DNA from: Tanytarsus gracilentus
Taxonomy: Eukaryota; Arthropoda; Insecta; Diptera; Chironomidae
DNA: 64,000 nucleotides
Direction of reading: 5' to 3'
Assembly (NCBI GenBank): GCA_038502055.1
Contig: JAXRKN010000041.1
Coordinates: 3,701,501 to 3,765,500, forward strand
Positions 1-15,000 of this stretch are shown piece after piece (the stretch's first letter is position 1; every line of letters starts with the position of its first letter). The notes below the pieces were generated by a model that was not told the DNA's origin, did not search any database, and saw only the letters and a list, made by a program, of their open reading frames with translations. Made by a program: the position numbers and the translations under genes.

Positions 1-3000
1 ATGAAAATAATAATAAAAAAAACTAGCGAGAAATAAAAATTTTATTTTCGCTCATGAAAGAAAGAATTAAATATTTTTTTAACAATCATAACATAAAAAT
101 AATAATAAAGAAAACTTCAAATGAAGTACTCTTGATGACGAATCCAAAATAATTGCATTAAATAAACGGTATCGATATGATCCATCAACTTTTTGGCAAC
201 AAGATCTTTTACCTCATCTTGTCCTTCTTTGGCGGCAATGTGAAGCGCTGTGTACATATCCTTAGTGACAGCATCGACTTGTGCGCCATGTTGAAGAAGA
301 AGCATAACGATATCAACATTTCCGAGACGTGATGCAATATGCAATGGAGTTTGCTGTTCACGTGCACGTGCATCAACTTTCGCACCATTGCGAAGGAGAA
401 TTCTGATGATGTCAGTCTGATGATGAGTCAATAATTAGCAATCTAAGAAAGTAATTAATTATTCTTGCAATTTACCTGATTAGCTCTGGCTGCCAAGTGC
501 AATGGAGTTTCTCCTCGAACGGTCGGGACATCGGGACTAGCTTCGTGTTGCAAAAGATAGATGACAATGTTCATGCATCCCATGAAACTTGCTACGTGCA
601 ATGGTGTGAGACCACTTTCAGTAGTTGCTCCAATACTTGCACCGTGCTTCAACAATAATTCGACAACTTTAATGCGATTCTTTTTGCAGGCAATATGCAA
701 CGGTGTAAATCCATTCAAGGCGCGAGCATTAGCATCGGCATTACGATCGAGAAGTAATTTGGCTACGCGTACATGACCGCAATGTGCGGCGACATGAAGT
801 GCCGTTAAATAATCGACAGTAACCTCATCGACTGGCGCACGATGATAGAGAAGAATTCTGGCGGCATCAACGTGCTCACCTTGCGCTGCCATGTGAAGTG
901 GAGCAAGTCCATTCTTTGTCTTTGAGCTTATGGGTGCTCCACGCTCTAAGAGCATATCGACCACTTGCTCATGACCAGATCGAGCGGCACAATGAAGGGG
1001 TGTCAAGCCATCTCGCGTCTTACTTTCAATATTCGCACCCTTATCCAATAGCAAGGCCACCATGTTGGTCTTTCCCCATTTGGCGGCGACATGTAAGGGT
1101 GTGATGTTATGCTTGGCGGCATAATTAGCATCAGCACCCTTCTGAATAAGGAGATTTGCAATGGCTTCATTGCCATAGTGCGAACTTATATGCAACGGTG
1201 TAAATCCTGACTTTGACGTGACGTCGGGATTGTGATCGTTCTATAAAAGGGAAAAAAGCGAGTTTTAATCGCGCAATTTAAAAACAATTTTAATTTTTCA
1301 CCTCCAGCAAGAGAGTTGCTGCCTTTACGTCATCCTTCTTGGCGGCAATGTGAAGTGCGGGTAGACGAACTTTTCCGCGCGTGTCACTCTCAAGGAGAAC
1401 AGCGACGACTTTATCGTGACCTTGTTGCATCGCAACTGCCAACGGTGTAAAGCCATCTTCGGTAGCGAGACTCTGATTAGCGCCATTACCCAACAATAGC
1501 TTAACTACACTATCGTGGTTCTCTTGTGCTGCCATATAAAGAGGCGTAAAGCCATTCTGTGATTGAACATTGACTGAAGCATTGTGTTGAATTAAAAGTT
1601 TCACAACTTCCTCTTGACCAGCGAGCGAGGCGATGTGAAGAGCGGTGTTTCCCTTCTTGGTCGCTGCATCTACTAGTGCACCGCGACTAAGCAGCTCCGA
1701 CACAACTGAAATGTGTCCATCTTTAGATGCCAAATGGAGTGCATTTAAGCCATTCTGTAAAAATAATTGTGTATGAGATTATAATCAAATTTTAACTGCC
1801 ACAGACGCTTGAAAATCTCTCTTAAAGTGCGATGTGTGATTCGAGATTAATTGAGCAAATTTATTGTCGCTCTCAAAAACTCATTAGCGTTATTTAATTC
1901 GCAGCTGCACTTCCAAGAAAAAAATTTTAACTGTGACTCAAAACTGTTAATTAAAATGAGGAATTTGTAACGTCATTTTTAAATTTAAATTTAAAAGTAT
2001 GAAAAATTGGCCACACTTTCATTTAATAACTTCCAAGTTAATAAAATTAATTAAATTTACTTACAGCATTGCATGTATTAATATCAATATTGTTCTTTAG
2101 ATGCTCCAAAACTTTTTCGAGGTTACCCGCGCGAGCGGCACGAAGAAACGATGTGTTGCCATCAGACTGTAATGAGATAAAGAAAAATGTTTGTTAGAAG
2201 AAAATCCAATAAACGCAATGACCCAAAATTCTTGGTGTTTATCGATAAAATATCAAATTTCAGAAATGCCTTGAGGCGCGACGACGACGTAAAAAGGAAG
2301 CCACGAAGCAGGAAAGGTCGAGGGAAATGTTTTACACCAACATGATCCGTCAAGGACAAAATCAAAGCTCATCGCTCTTCTTCTTCACTTTGATGATGTT
2401 AGAAAAACAAATTTCGACGCTCTGCCAGATTCAAAAGTGTTTTGAGACTTTTATCAATGAATTAGTCTCAAGCTTCGCCACAAATTTTCTCGCTCTTTAA
2501 ACCGGCGTTTAAGACTCTTCAAAATTATTTGCTCTATAAATAGCGAACGCAAATTAAGATTTTTTTGTGTACACACAAAAATGTATTTTTTTCTCAGCTC
2601 GCATGCGAAAAAAATAAGAAGAAGATGCTCGAAAAATCGATGAAAATTTTCTTCGTATTTTTCTCTAACATAAATAAAAGACAAGAATGAATTAATCAGA
2701 AACGATCTTTATGGCCATGAATTTGTTATTTATAAAACGATCAATTAGTATCAATGTAAATAAGTCAGTGGTAGTAAAATTTTGCACGTGTTAAGCATAA
2801 CGGAGAATTTATTGAATTGATTACTGTTAGTGGTTACACCAAAATAGATGTGTCATAAAGAAGAGAAGGAAAATGTTTTAAATTCAGCAAACTTTATTGG
2901 CACCCTGCTCTCAGCGATTTTACAACTATTTAGTGTGAGCAAAACTGAGTCAGTAGCAAAAATTCTTCATTCAATTAACCTTCACTGACTTTTAGTTTTC

Positions 3001-6000
3001 TTTTTATTTTTCGCATATATGGAGCTTGCATAACAAATTCCAATCACACGCTGCTGTATTTTTTAAAAATTTAAATTCACGTATGTTATTCACATTTAAA
3101 ACCACCCAAAAATTGTCATTTAAATTAAATCAATGATCTTTAAAAAACTTGTAATTCATTTCATAAAAGACCGAAAGGAGTGGAAAAATGAATTACGAGC
3201 GCAGACAGAAACTTTTTACATTGTTAACGTCATGAGACAGCACTTGTTGAAAAAAATTTACAGAATAAAAATCCCTTTTCCAAAAAAAGATTTAATTCGA
3301 GTAAATTTATGCATATGGCAGTGAATTTTTATGTTAATTCTTCTTACCAGCTTAAAGCATTTCTTTAACATTTCTTTAAGACTTTTTTATTTGAGTGAAA
3401 TTTTAATCGTCAAGAATGCCGACGAGGCCGGTGATTTTCAACCGCCTAGACGTCGAGAACAATATTTTTCACTAATCTCCACTTGATTCTTGTTTCCTTC
3501 ACGAGATTACTTTAAGAAATTTTACTCAAAATTTTTTTGTACTCCACAACTTCAAATTTTTTTATCTGCTTCTTAGCTGGAAAGCTGACGGAAAATTAAT
3601 GAGAGTGAAGAAAAAAGTTCTAGTATTCGTAGTCACTCATTCGCCCACATTGCCACTATTTTCGCTTCCAGTGCGCATGATTAGTTTTTTTTGTTTCCAG
3701 CGTACATACTTTCGAGCATATATAGAAAATATATTTTTGATTTTTATTTTTCGCTTTTTATCACTCGCCCGCTTGTAACTTAGTGAGTGTACGAAAGACG
3801 AATGCCAGAAGGTAAACAAATTTGAGATTAGAGCGGTTTAAAATAAAAAGAACTTGGTGGATATTTAAGCAGTGGTCAATGACTTACAACTAGTCGTGAA
3901 GTCAAAATAAATTAAGAAATTATTTTAAATATAAATTTTTCAGCCAAAAAATTTCCCTCAGTGTAATTCTGTTTAGGTTATCTTCGAATAATTTTCTTCT
4001 TCCATGTCATCTCATTAGTAAGCTCACGCACAATTAGCCTCAAAATTCTTGAGTCTAATTGCCACACCCAACCGTGCGTGTCTCTAAATATCCTTGCCAT
4101 AAAGTATTATTTAAAAAATTCAATTCTATTACATCACATTGTTTACCCGTCTATACGAGAAAAATCGATAGCGACCCCTTTAGCCCTAACCGCCCACAAT
4201 GAAATTTCCTCTGTGAAGCTTTTAATTTGTTTTCAAGTACACCGACGATGTTATTGAGGTGCACTTTGCTTTTAATTGAATTTTTTACCACTTTTTTTTC
4301 TATCGAGCAAAATTGTATTTAAAACTTTTTATAGTGAATTTGAGAGAAAATAAATTGTCATAGTCTGCGCGGCGTCAAATGATGGATGCAGTATTTCCTC
4401 TTCTTCCTTGTCATGAAAGCCAATCTCAGTTAAATTGTTAGCAGTCTATTATTAGACTTGTTTGTAAGTGGAAATTGATATTAAAGGGCGATTGAGAAAG
4501 AAAATTGCATAAGAAAGTAATTTGAGAACATTGTTAATTGGATTTTTATATTGTTTTGTTGTTGAGGGGAATTTGAGGAGGGCATTTATAGTTTTTAAAA
4601 ATAATTCGTTGCAAAAAATATTCAAAAATTATTTTAACGAATTTTTAATGTTAAATTTTTCTTTAAACTTAAAAATTTTATTTTAAAGGGCTTTTAAATT
4701 TTTTAAGCTTTTTCAATGAATTATAGATTTAAAGTTGCTGCAAAAATTAGAAAATTTTAACGTTTTAATTTTTAGAAACAAAATTTTTGAGCTTCTGAAG
4801 TTCAACCCGCATCAACAGAATCACTCACTTATTACTAATAAAATTCCACTTTATTCTTAACTCCCCATAATTCACACTTTTGATCACATAAATTTGCAAC
4901 ACACCCTCATGAAATATTCGCAAACGTGTAATTTACATTTTGCACTTGCTGTAATAAAAATTTTGCGTCAAATTGACGAAATAACGACTACATGCGAATG
5001 AAAGTTTTGAGAGTCATTAAAAAATATTTGCAGCCCTCTCATGAGCTCGAGTGTAAGTGCGAAAGTATGGCAACATAGCAAAAATTATGTCCAGACACTC
5101 TTTTAGTCGCCCGAATGAGTTTGCGAAAAAAAAATCCATTAAAACTCTGCAAATTGTCGGTGAAACTCACAATTTGTTCCTATTATGTCAAATGTCAATT
5201 CTACATGTGCACAAAACACTCGTTAACTTCCATTCTCACACTCTAGAGAATTTGACACTTTCACTTTCGTTACACACAGCCGTGCTCCGACTATTTTAAT
5301 CCGATTGTGACCATGAAGATTATCTACGAATGCGTTGCGAAAATTTGAAACGGAAATCGCATTGTAAATGGCTTGAAATCGATAATTTTCTCATAAAAAA
5401 AAGTTTCCTTAACGACTTTCCATAAAAATGCCTGTGCGAGTTGTGTCATGGACCAGCACGCAATGAGAGAAAAATATTTCTTCGTGATGCCGCATAAAAA
5501 GACTGTTGCGAGGTTGGGTCGTAATAAAATCAATGTTGTGGGATTTTTTCGTGAATAAGAAGAATTTTACCCTTGAGTTTGACTCAATAAATTGAAAGGG
5601 GATGAAAAAATTAAAATTTTTTTAAATGAATTTTTCTCAAATTTGGTTCAAAAATTTCTATAAAATATATTTTACACCCTTACCCACTTTTTCATGCTGT
5701 GAGCGAACACAATAAATAATTCAAAATTATAATCGGCTTATTGTCTTTCAGTCTCGCATTAAACATTAATTTTTTCCCAACACTATCGTGATAACTTCAA
5801 CCTTATTTTTAGGTTCAATCGATTTTTTTCTTCCGCCCGATTTATTTTTCGCGACAGTACCGCCGCTATTTGAATTTTATGTGTGCTTTTGAAAAAGGAC
5901 TTTTTTGATACACTTTGCACGTACGAATATACATGAAAGAGAAAATGAGAGAGAAGAAAGAAGGAAAATATCGATCCGATGCGGTAAAAGTAAGTCGGTC

Positions 6001-9000
6001 CGACATATTGGCGATGAAAATTTGCAGGAAATTTTCACTTTTGACATTGAAATGCGGATGAAAATAGTTGGAAAGTAAATAATTTTCGAGCGGATGTTGA
6101 AAATTATGTGAAAAAAATTATTAAATTGAAAATTTTCACGAGGAAAATGCCGAAATCCACCCAATGTGAAAAACAAAAATGGAGGACGGTCGAGTGAAAA
6201 ATCAGAAATTTCACTCCAATTTCACTATAAAACGCCACAAATCAATCAGTTTGGCGTTTTCCAATCATTGGCATAATTTTTATGAATTATAGACAAGTTT
6301 TTCTGCTAGTTTTACCTGAATACCGTTCTCTGTGACCATTTCAAGGTCGTTTAGTCCTCAAATCCCATACGATAAAAAACCGACTAAAAAGTGAAATTTT
6401 CACGCTCTGCCGCACTATTTTTCACTCTTCGATAACCTTGACAACTTTTCAACTATCAAAACTAAGTCTAGATTTTAAATATTTTTTAAATCTGAGTGGT
6501 TTTTTTCTTCCGTGAGTTTTTTACAACTTTTGCCGTTGAACTCTCGATGAAGACTGAAAAATTTCGTCAAAAAACATTTTCTCTCCAGCATATGAGGTGA
6601 CGTCATCGAGTCCTTACTGCGCATAATCAAATATTTGATTCACCCTCAATGCACTTCTCACCCTCCCGACATGTGCTCGCTCGAAACACATGGCCTTTGT
6701 TGTTTATCAACAGCGTCTTGTTTGGGTTGGAAAATTCACGCAACCACGTTGCCGTCGACGCTGTTTTGTGTTATTTCATTTGGCTTTTTCTTCATTGCGC
6801 AAAATCGACCACTCATGGGATCTTTTATGCAAATATCATGGTACTAATGACTTTGTCAAGCTTTTTAAAAAGGTGCGAAGATTAAATAAATACTATATTA
6901 TGGCATTTCCGCGTCGAAGACATCGTTAGACAGTGTTTTGTACATAGCTTGTCATCGCGTTTAAAAATAAATCTTAAAAATACTGTAATTAATATTAATT
7001 GCGTATCGCATGCAAGTCTCTGTGCCATTAATTTATGCGGAATTTATCAACGGTAGAGCATGTGGTAGAGAAAGAACAAAAGATCTGAATTTATTCATGA
7101 GGTTTAATTTAAATAAAATTATATACCGTGGAAGTGCAGCAGTAATTTCTCTCTCTAATTTATTCTAAACAACTTAATGACTGTTAGTACTTTTTTAAAA
7201 TGCAAATGGGAGCAAAAAACTTTTTAAAAAAAATTCGAGAAAGAAAAATTTTATTTATTTTTAAAAAACTTCTACAATTTTTGTTAATTTTCTTAATGAC
7301 TCACAAACACACAGTAGTTTTTTTTGATCACCATAAACCTCGTGGAAATTCTTTTTATTTACATTTTGTTACAATTTTAATTAAAACAATTGCACGTGAT
7401 ACGCTTGAGACTCTCACTTTAATTGATGCACATCAATTAAGCCAACAACACTTAACATACATTTATAATAAAGAGAGAAGTGATTTGAAGAACAAATTGC
7501 AACTGAATTAAAAACAAATTGATTTGCATTAAGCCGGCAATGAATTTGCACATGCCGAGCATCGATAAATGTTTTTGCATTTACACGTGTTGAGAATGAG
7601 AAAAATAAATTTAGTGCGCATGACATATTAAATTGGGTGAAGGGTGAGTCACGACAACCCCTAACATTTTTTCACTCTCACTCTCTGTTTTCGTTAAAAA
7701 CTTTCTGAGTCACCGAGAGAGTGAGTCGAGCACATTTAACGAAACACATTTCGGTGACGTCATCGATCTTTATGTATTTATTTTCATATTTCTCTCTAAA
7801 AATACATCAGCACAGTAAAATGATCTTTATTATTGCTATTTGAATTGCGTAACTTTTCCTTCGATTCTAAACAACCACCACATCAGTCAGATTTTCAGCA
7901 TTAAATTAAACATTCACATCCAGATTTATTATTATGAGTGATGCTCTTAATTATGGAATGTTTATAGGTCAAAATGGATAAACAACAAAAACTTTTTCTT
8001 CATCTGCCACAAATAATTTTCTCGTGATGTTCTCTGTAATTTCCCTTCGATGCGGGAAGGAGAGAGAGAGATAATCTACGAGTTTTAATGACTTTTCTTC
8101 TTAACACATTTTTCATGTATTTTCTTAGTCACAATCATTATAGGCATTAAATGATCATGCTGTCGTGTGATGCCGCTCGAGCACACAAAATTTTTTATAA
8201 ACATTCGGGATGAAATTAAAAATCGAGAAAAGGGGTGAGAAATTTTGTTTGGTTTAAAATTTTACTAAATTTACTTGATGCATTAATTTTTTAATATTTT
8301 AATTTTATTTAAAATTTCCACAGCTGTACACCCCTTGCTGCAATTTACAGCACATCTTATTACTCTTGGCTTCCTTCTTCTCTTCTCATTCCCCCCCTCT
8401 TGCGATCGAATTTTTCAAACTCTGATGCTAAAAATAAATCGCGCCACAGCAGTTGGAAAAATGAGCTGTAAACTTTTGCCTTCATTTTTGTTATTTTTCT
8501 TTCGATTTACGTAAAATTCAATTTTGAAGAATTTCGTGCGTCAATTGAACTTTTATAACTTACACCGAGCGATGACAATGATGGAAATCTCTTTTTCAAT
8601 GAATTCATTTTTTAACTTTATTTTTTTTCGAGTGTATTCAAATTTGCATTGCACGCTTATCGAGTGTAATTTTGATTAATTTTTTTCTCACTATTTTTTC
8701 ACTGATTTCACACGCGATTTTTTTTGGGTATTTTTCAGAATAAAATTATTTTTAGCTAAAAATATCGCGAGCAACACAACAAAACAAAATCATCGGCCAG
8801 ACTAAACGGGATGAAGAAAATAATTTTCTTTTCAATCTTCTGAGAGAGGAAAATATTTTTTTTTCTCGAAAAGAAAATTAAAATCTCATTTTTGAATCAT
8901 GAGTTTGAGCTGGTGGCGTTTTTCTATGATGTCGTCACGCGATGAGAGATGTGAGAATAAAATCTTAAAAAGTTTTAATTCCTAAACGATGAAAAGGAAA

Positions 9001-12000
9001 TTTTTTTCAAAGCCGGAAAATTTTCTCACACGTGAGAGCAAAAAGAGCGTGAAAACTTCCTCAAAAATAAATTTTCACTCTCAGCAAAGGAAAATTCACC
9101 AACTCCACTTACTCTCAATTAAATCATCGATGATAAATGTGACAGAAATTGATTTCAATTTTTTAACCATTAAAGACCATCGCATAAGATAAGGTAAAAT
9201 GATGCAAGCACTTCCATATAAGAGCGCAACAAAATTTATGAACTTTTTTTCGGCATGAGCCAGTCGAGCGAGTGCAATTATTGTCGAAAGATAATTTTTC
9301 TTTTAACAATCCGGTTTTAATGGTCCTCGCGCGTACAAAAATGCGAATGAGACGTGCCGAGAAAATTTAATCGTGATTATCAGCCACTCCCTTTCAATTT
9401 CTCTTTGCCCCATAGCTGCGGAATTACGCCTCTCTCGATATCAAACATAATTTATCAATTTTCCATTCAAATATTTGATTTTTACGCTTCTTCTTCGATA
9501 TTTATGTTCTTTTTGATGACTTCATATTCGACTGGTTGTGTGTGAGTTGTGTTGTGTGCTATTTACTCGAAATAAAAATATCATTAATTAAGTATGAATT
9601 TTTTACGCTCATGTGATTCTCTTTGACTTCCTTAACCCATTGTTTGAAGCGCTCTTCGTATGGTCACGAACAATATTCTCTTTTTCAACTTATGGAGAGT
9701 AAAGGAGGATTTTTTGAAATTGAGAACTTTTTATTTGCTAATCACCTTGCTTTTGCTCTATGTGTGTGGGTTGAACTTGACATGATGACTTTAAGAAGAA
9801 TTATTAAGAAGAGCTTTAAAGCAATCAATTTTGAAAAATTAAGTTGAGAATTTAAAATTAGATTTTGTGGAGGCGGATTTGATGAATTATTTCTGTTGAT
9901 TATTTGCTTTTTAATATTTTTTAAAAGCGGAACGAGAGAGTATGAACAAGATGAATTTAAACTGAGTTTGTTGCCCCTGATTGTTAACTAAAAAATTATT
10001 TAAACCTTAATTAGATTCCCTCATATATCAAATTCCCTTTTTTCACCTCAAATCCTCACAATAACAAATCATCACTTAATGTCTCATTTATATCACAATA
10101 AATCATAATTGCACGAAGATCTTTCTCTAATAAATTTCAACACCATCAACGGCAGCACCACCCAAAATTGGACGTGAGCGTCGACTTGTATCAATCAATT
10201 ACAATTATCTGCCAAAAAAATATGGTTAAATCTACTAAAATATGATGGCGTGCATTGAGTTCACTATTCATACACGGCGATCAATTGAATGACAGCTAAA
10301 AGTGTAGAAACATGTCAAAAGTTCTTTTTACCCGTCTAGCGAGCGCTATTAAGATTGACTTATGGCAGCACACGAAAAGAAGAAATTTTTTATCAGGAAA
10401 CGCTGCTTTCGGATTTTTTTGTGTATGTCTTAAATGAAGATAGGTCGGTCATTCACCGGTGGCTGATTGAGTGTAATTTTTCATAGGAAATTGTGCTTAA
10501 TTCATGACCACAACCAAAACAATGTAACGAACGCGATTGAGGTGCTATTAGAGAAGCCAACAAAAAAATGCGTCCACAGCATGAAAAATTTCGCTATAAG
10601 TGTAGCAAAAAAGGTAAATTCGTTGCGAGCAATAAAAAAAACTCATAGCAATTTAGAAGAAATGAGAAGGTGCTTGAGGTCTGTGTGTGAAAGATTAAAG
10701 TAATACAACCTCACACGCCATGAGAGCAATTCAAATGAATCACAATGATTATGTCATCAGTGGCCCGAGCTAGAATCCATTCATTTTGATCAAATTATTC
10801 TGCGAAATTTTCTACGATAGTATTTATTTACACACAACCTATATAGAGTTGTCAATCTGAATATATTTTCATCTAGCGGAAGCATAAAATTTATTTGTTA
10901 GGAAGTAAAATAGTCAGAAATGAGTGATGAGATCATTTCGGCAATTTTAGTTGATAAAAACTTGTTGAATCTAAATTAAATCATCATCATTAGATTTTTT
11001 GATGGTTTATCTCTTAACTGGATGTTGAGTATTTTTTATGACTCTTCATAAAAATTATTCATAATTTTCTGCGAATTGAAAATTATATTTTTTTGAAGAG
11101 AAAAGAATGTTAGAAAATATTTCCAGGAATCCAAGAAACACAGAAAGAAGAATTTAATTTTTATGTTAATAAATTTCTTCCTCAATTACTTCTCACATCC
11201 CTCGAATTCTTCTCACGTTTATCATATCATAAAAATAATTGAACAACTCAATAAATCTGTCTCGGTCTGAATAAATTAGCAATGCTGCATGCAGCCTTGT
11301 ATAAATTGTCGAAATTAATTTAATTATTATAATTCATTTAATGTTTGTTTAATGCTCAATTGTCCGTGCAAAATTGCAATCATAAATATTTGCTTAGTGA
11401 AGTACGCAGCGGTGGTAAATCTAACCTGAGAGCTGCTTTAGCTTCCTCTATAATGGCTAATTTGCAATGCATTAATTCGAAATTTATGTTGTCTCCGGTC
11501 GTTGCCGGTAATTCTTTTCCTTTTTAAATAAGCTTTGTATAAAAAAGTTTAAGAAGTTAGTTTGTAATTTAATTTTTTATTCAACAAAAATTTAATGATT
11601 TTTAAGGTAAATATAATTTTCTATAAATTTGCTTTATATTTTCATTAAAAAATAATTTCCGTCACACTTGACCCACTTCTCAATGCTATTCTTGTAATGA
11701 ATATGTTTATTTTTTGCATGTGGGTTATGTTTATGGTTCGATGTGAAAGAAGCCATTTTATTGTGTTATTTCTACCGCTTACCGCATGTTTGAAATTAAT
11801 GTTAATGACATGCTGTAAATCGACATTCAAATCACATAAAATTTCCGTTCTCCGACGAGTGAGAGTTCATCAATTGACTTCAATTTTGATTTACTCGGGG
11901 AAATGGTGATGAGAGAAATTTTTATTATCGCGATAGAACTTTTTAAATGTATGCTGCTATTGTTCTAATTGTCTTACCACTCCCATGCCAACATAGAGAT

Positions 12001-15000
12001 GTAGCGATTGTCTAATTAAGACAGTAAAAAATTCTAAACATTTTTTTCTCCCCTCCATTTGTTACTTGATAGATTGCCGACACATTTATATGAAATGTGC
12101 ATCGCTCCAAAACGATCTCAGCTCTCGAGAAGATGCTTAATTAAATCCAATTTTGTAGAACTTAGGTTTTAAATTTCTCTCGAAAAAAAAGCGCCAATTT
12201 TTTCTGCCATGCGAGATCCAATTTTCAACGCGATGCTGTAATTTTTCACATGGAACATTTCGAAATTAATGAAAAGTCGTAAAAAATGAGAGTTTCGTGC
12301 GCAATGCGGCAATATAATTTATCAATGACTTGCGAATGAGTGACAGCATCATCGAGAGATTATTGCATAATCCATAATCATCCGCACGATCAATTTTTAA
12401 AGTCGTTCTCATGAGACTCCGAAGTATTGTTTAACGGTGATGTCACCATATGCACACGAAGACATTCGGCTCACTTTAATCGTTATCGAATCTCGTTTTG
12501 CGGAATCTTTTTGGGTATTTTATTATGAGGAGAAATAAGGAGTTGATAATAATTTAAATTTTCTGAATTATTTTGAAAAATAATTTTTAAACATTTTAAA
12601 AAATAACAATAACACATGATCTCTTTAAAAGCTCTATTTACATCTTATCACGTCATTTCTAAAATGAAAAACATTAACGATTTGTTCAGCAACTTATTCT
12701 CATCATCTCTGCCTTTTCCTTCTCAGTTTTTTTAGGCAACGTGCAGAATTTCATCGTAAATGTCGGAGGTTTTGTTTATTACTGCCAAAAACATGCAGCA
12801 CAATATTATGGAAAGCAAACGAATATAAATGTATAAAAATTTCATATTTTTATTACGATGTATGGCAAGCACAGGAAAAGCCTCTCTGTATAAGAGAAAT
12901 TTATGTTATTTTGAGGGTCAGCCCGTACAAAGAATATCCATCTTCATTACTACCGGGTCTTTTTAAATCACAAAAGGAAGTAAAGCACTGAATGTCTTTA
13001 TATTGCTTGAAGTATAAAATTAATGTGCTGCATATCTTTCGTAAAATCCAATTTTATGAACAGCTAATGATCTGTTCCTCAATTTTCTAATGCTCGGACT
13101 CAATTAAGGGCAATTTAAATATTGAGCAGAAGCAATTATGTTTAAAGCAAAAGTAAATACCACGCATATGGTTCCCTCCTCAACTCGCAGCATGTTTAAT
13201 TGTGTCCAATTTAATATTCGTAAACAATAAACCACTGCTAACTCCCCACAGCTGGCGGGGATGCAAAACAAAAACGATTTTCGTCCCAATCAATAATCTC
13301 ACTGGATTTTTATCTTAAAGCACAGCACGTGTAATTTTATATCATAAAAGATGCCGCTTTCTCGCTTATCATTGTCAATTCTCATACAACTGAAATGTGT
13401 TTGCTGTGACTTTGTCATATAATTTATGGAGACATAACATGTTAATTGAAAATAAAAGTACGTACAAAAAATAGTTCAAAGGTAGCGGAACTGATGATCA
13501 CAAGAATGATTAAAAAGTAGTGCTTTAAATTGCCATGCATGAAAAGGTTAATGTTGAATTCTTTACGGGTTAATAAAGACAAATAATGTAAACCCTAAAG
13601 GTAAATAAGAATTCACAAGCTCACAGACTTTATTGATATTTTTAATCATACAAAAATATGTTTTTTACTTTCAATGTCACTTTAGATTATTTAAACTAAA
13701 AAAACAAATCAATTTCACACACCTAAATTACTCTAATAACAAATCACGTCATATCATGTCATAATAATCTAGTAAATTGACTTTAAATCACATTTCTCAA
13801 GGTTATAAAATGACAATATCATCGTGATTTTATGTTTAAAGTTTCATCAAATCACATTACGTTCATATCAGCAGCAGACATTCTCAAAGGTGATAAAATT
13901 TAAAGCTGTTAATTAGTTGTGAAAAGATTGACAGCAAAAAAATCTCAAGCTCACATAAATCACAGTCAAGTCACATATACATGAAATGGTTCATAAAAGA
14001 ACTCTCATCTTTTATGCTCCAATAATTTCTTCGAATGACAACGTACACAACATTGTGAAACTCATGCGTGTGTCTTCGATTATTAGAGTGATCTTTTGTT
14101 AACCTCTGACATTCACTGTGTGCATTGAGTCGTGGGATGACTTCATCGTCTGAAAGATTCTTTAATTAAAATTTCATTTAGCTTCTTTTTTTTGGGTAGA
14201 TGAAATTACACACAAATTGACATATTTTTGCACAGGAAATAAGAAGTGAGTAAGAAAGTCAAATTAGCGACACGAAAACTTCTCTATTTCCTCTCCACCA
14301 TGCGTGAACTTACGTCGGTAAAAATAAATTTCTAATTCGTGCATTTTTCTTAAAAATTGCCCTTCTCTCGAAAAATTTCACGCTACATCAAAGTGTAACG
14401 GGCTCGAAGTAAAGAGAAAAAAATTCATCATTGAAATTCCAGCACACAAAAAAGAGGCACTTTTGGTAGTCATCGCCATCATCGGCAACAATCATCTCTC
14501 TTTTTTTTGGTGAATAAAATGAATGCATTTTGAGTTGCTCGAGTGCATTGAACTCTTTCTCATATATATATTTTGAGAGTCGTGCCCCGAAAAATTGTTC
14601 AGTGTTATTTCAGGCATCAAAATTGACACTTAACAGCGGCTGTCACACGAGCGAGAAAGGCAAATAATGAAAATTATTTTTATGGTTTAATCCGCGAAGA
14701 AAATATTAAATTTTTAAAAAGGCATTTGAAGGTTCGAGTTTAATTTTTCCTGAATTTCATAGAAAAGTATTTCATTTACACGTCAACCTTGTGTTACAAA
14801 ATTTTTATCACCACATCATCACCCTATCGTTGGCAGTCAAGCGTATCATTATATAATATTCTCATTTTTATTGCGAATGTATGCCGGCACATATGAGAGT
14901 ATCATTCGAGAGGAATCTTAAACACATTCTAATACTCTCAACCGGTCATAACGACTTCACGCAACCATATGCTCACTTGAGAATATTTCTAAAATAGCGA

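Noticed and set aside
7200..7511. 103-codon Lys/Phe/Leu-rich frame in the ankyrin intron
   Set aside because: Composition is that of A/T runs; no homology features or poly(A) context.
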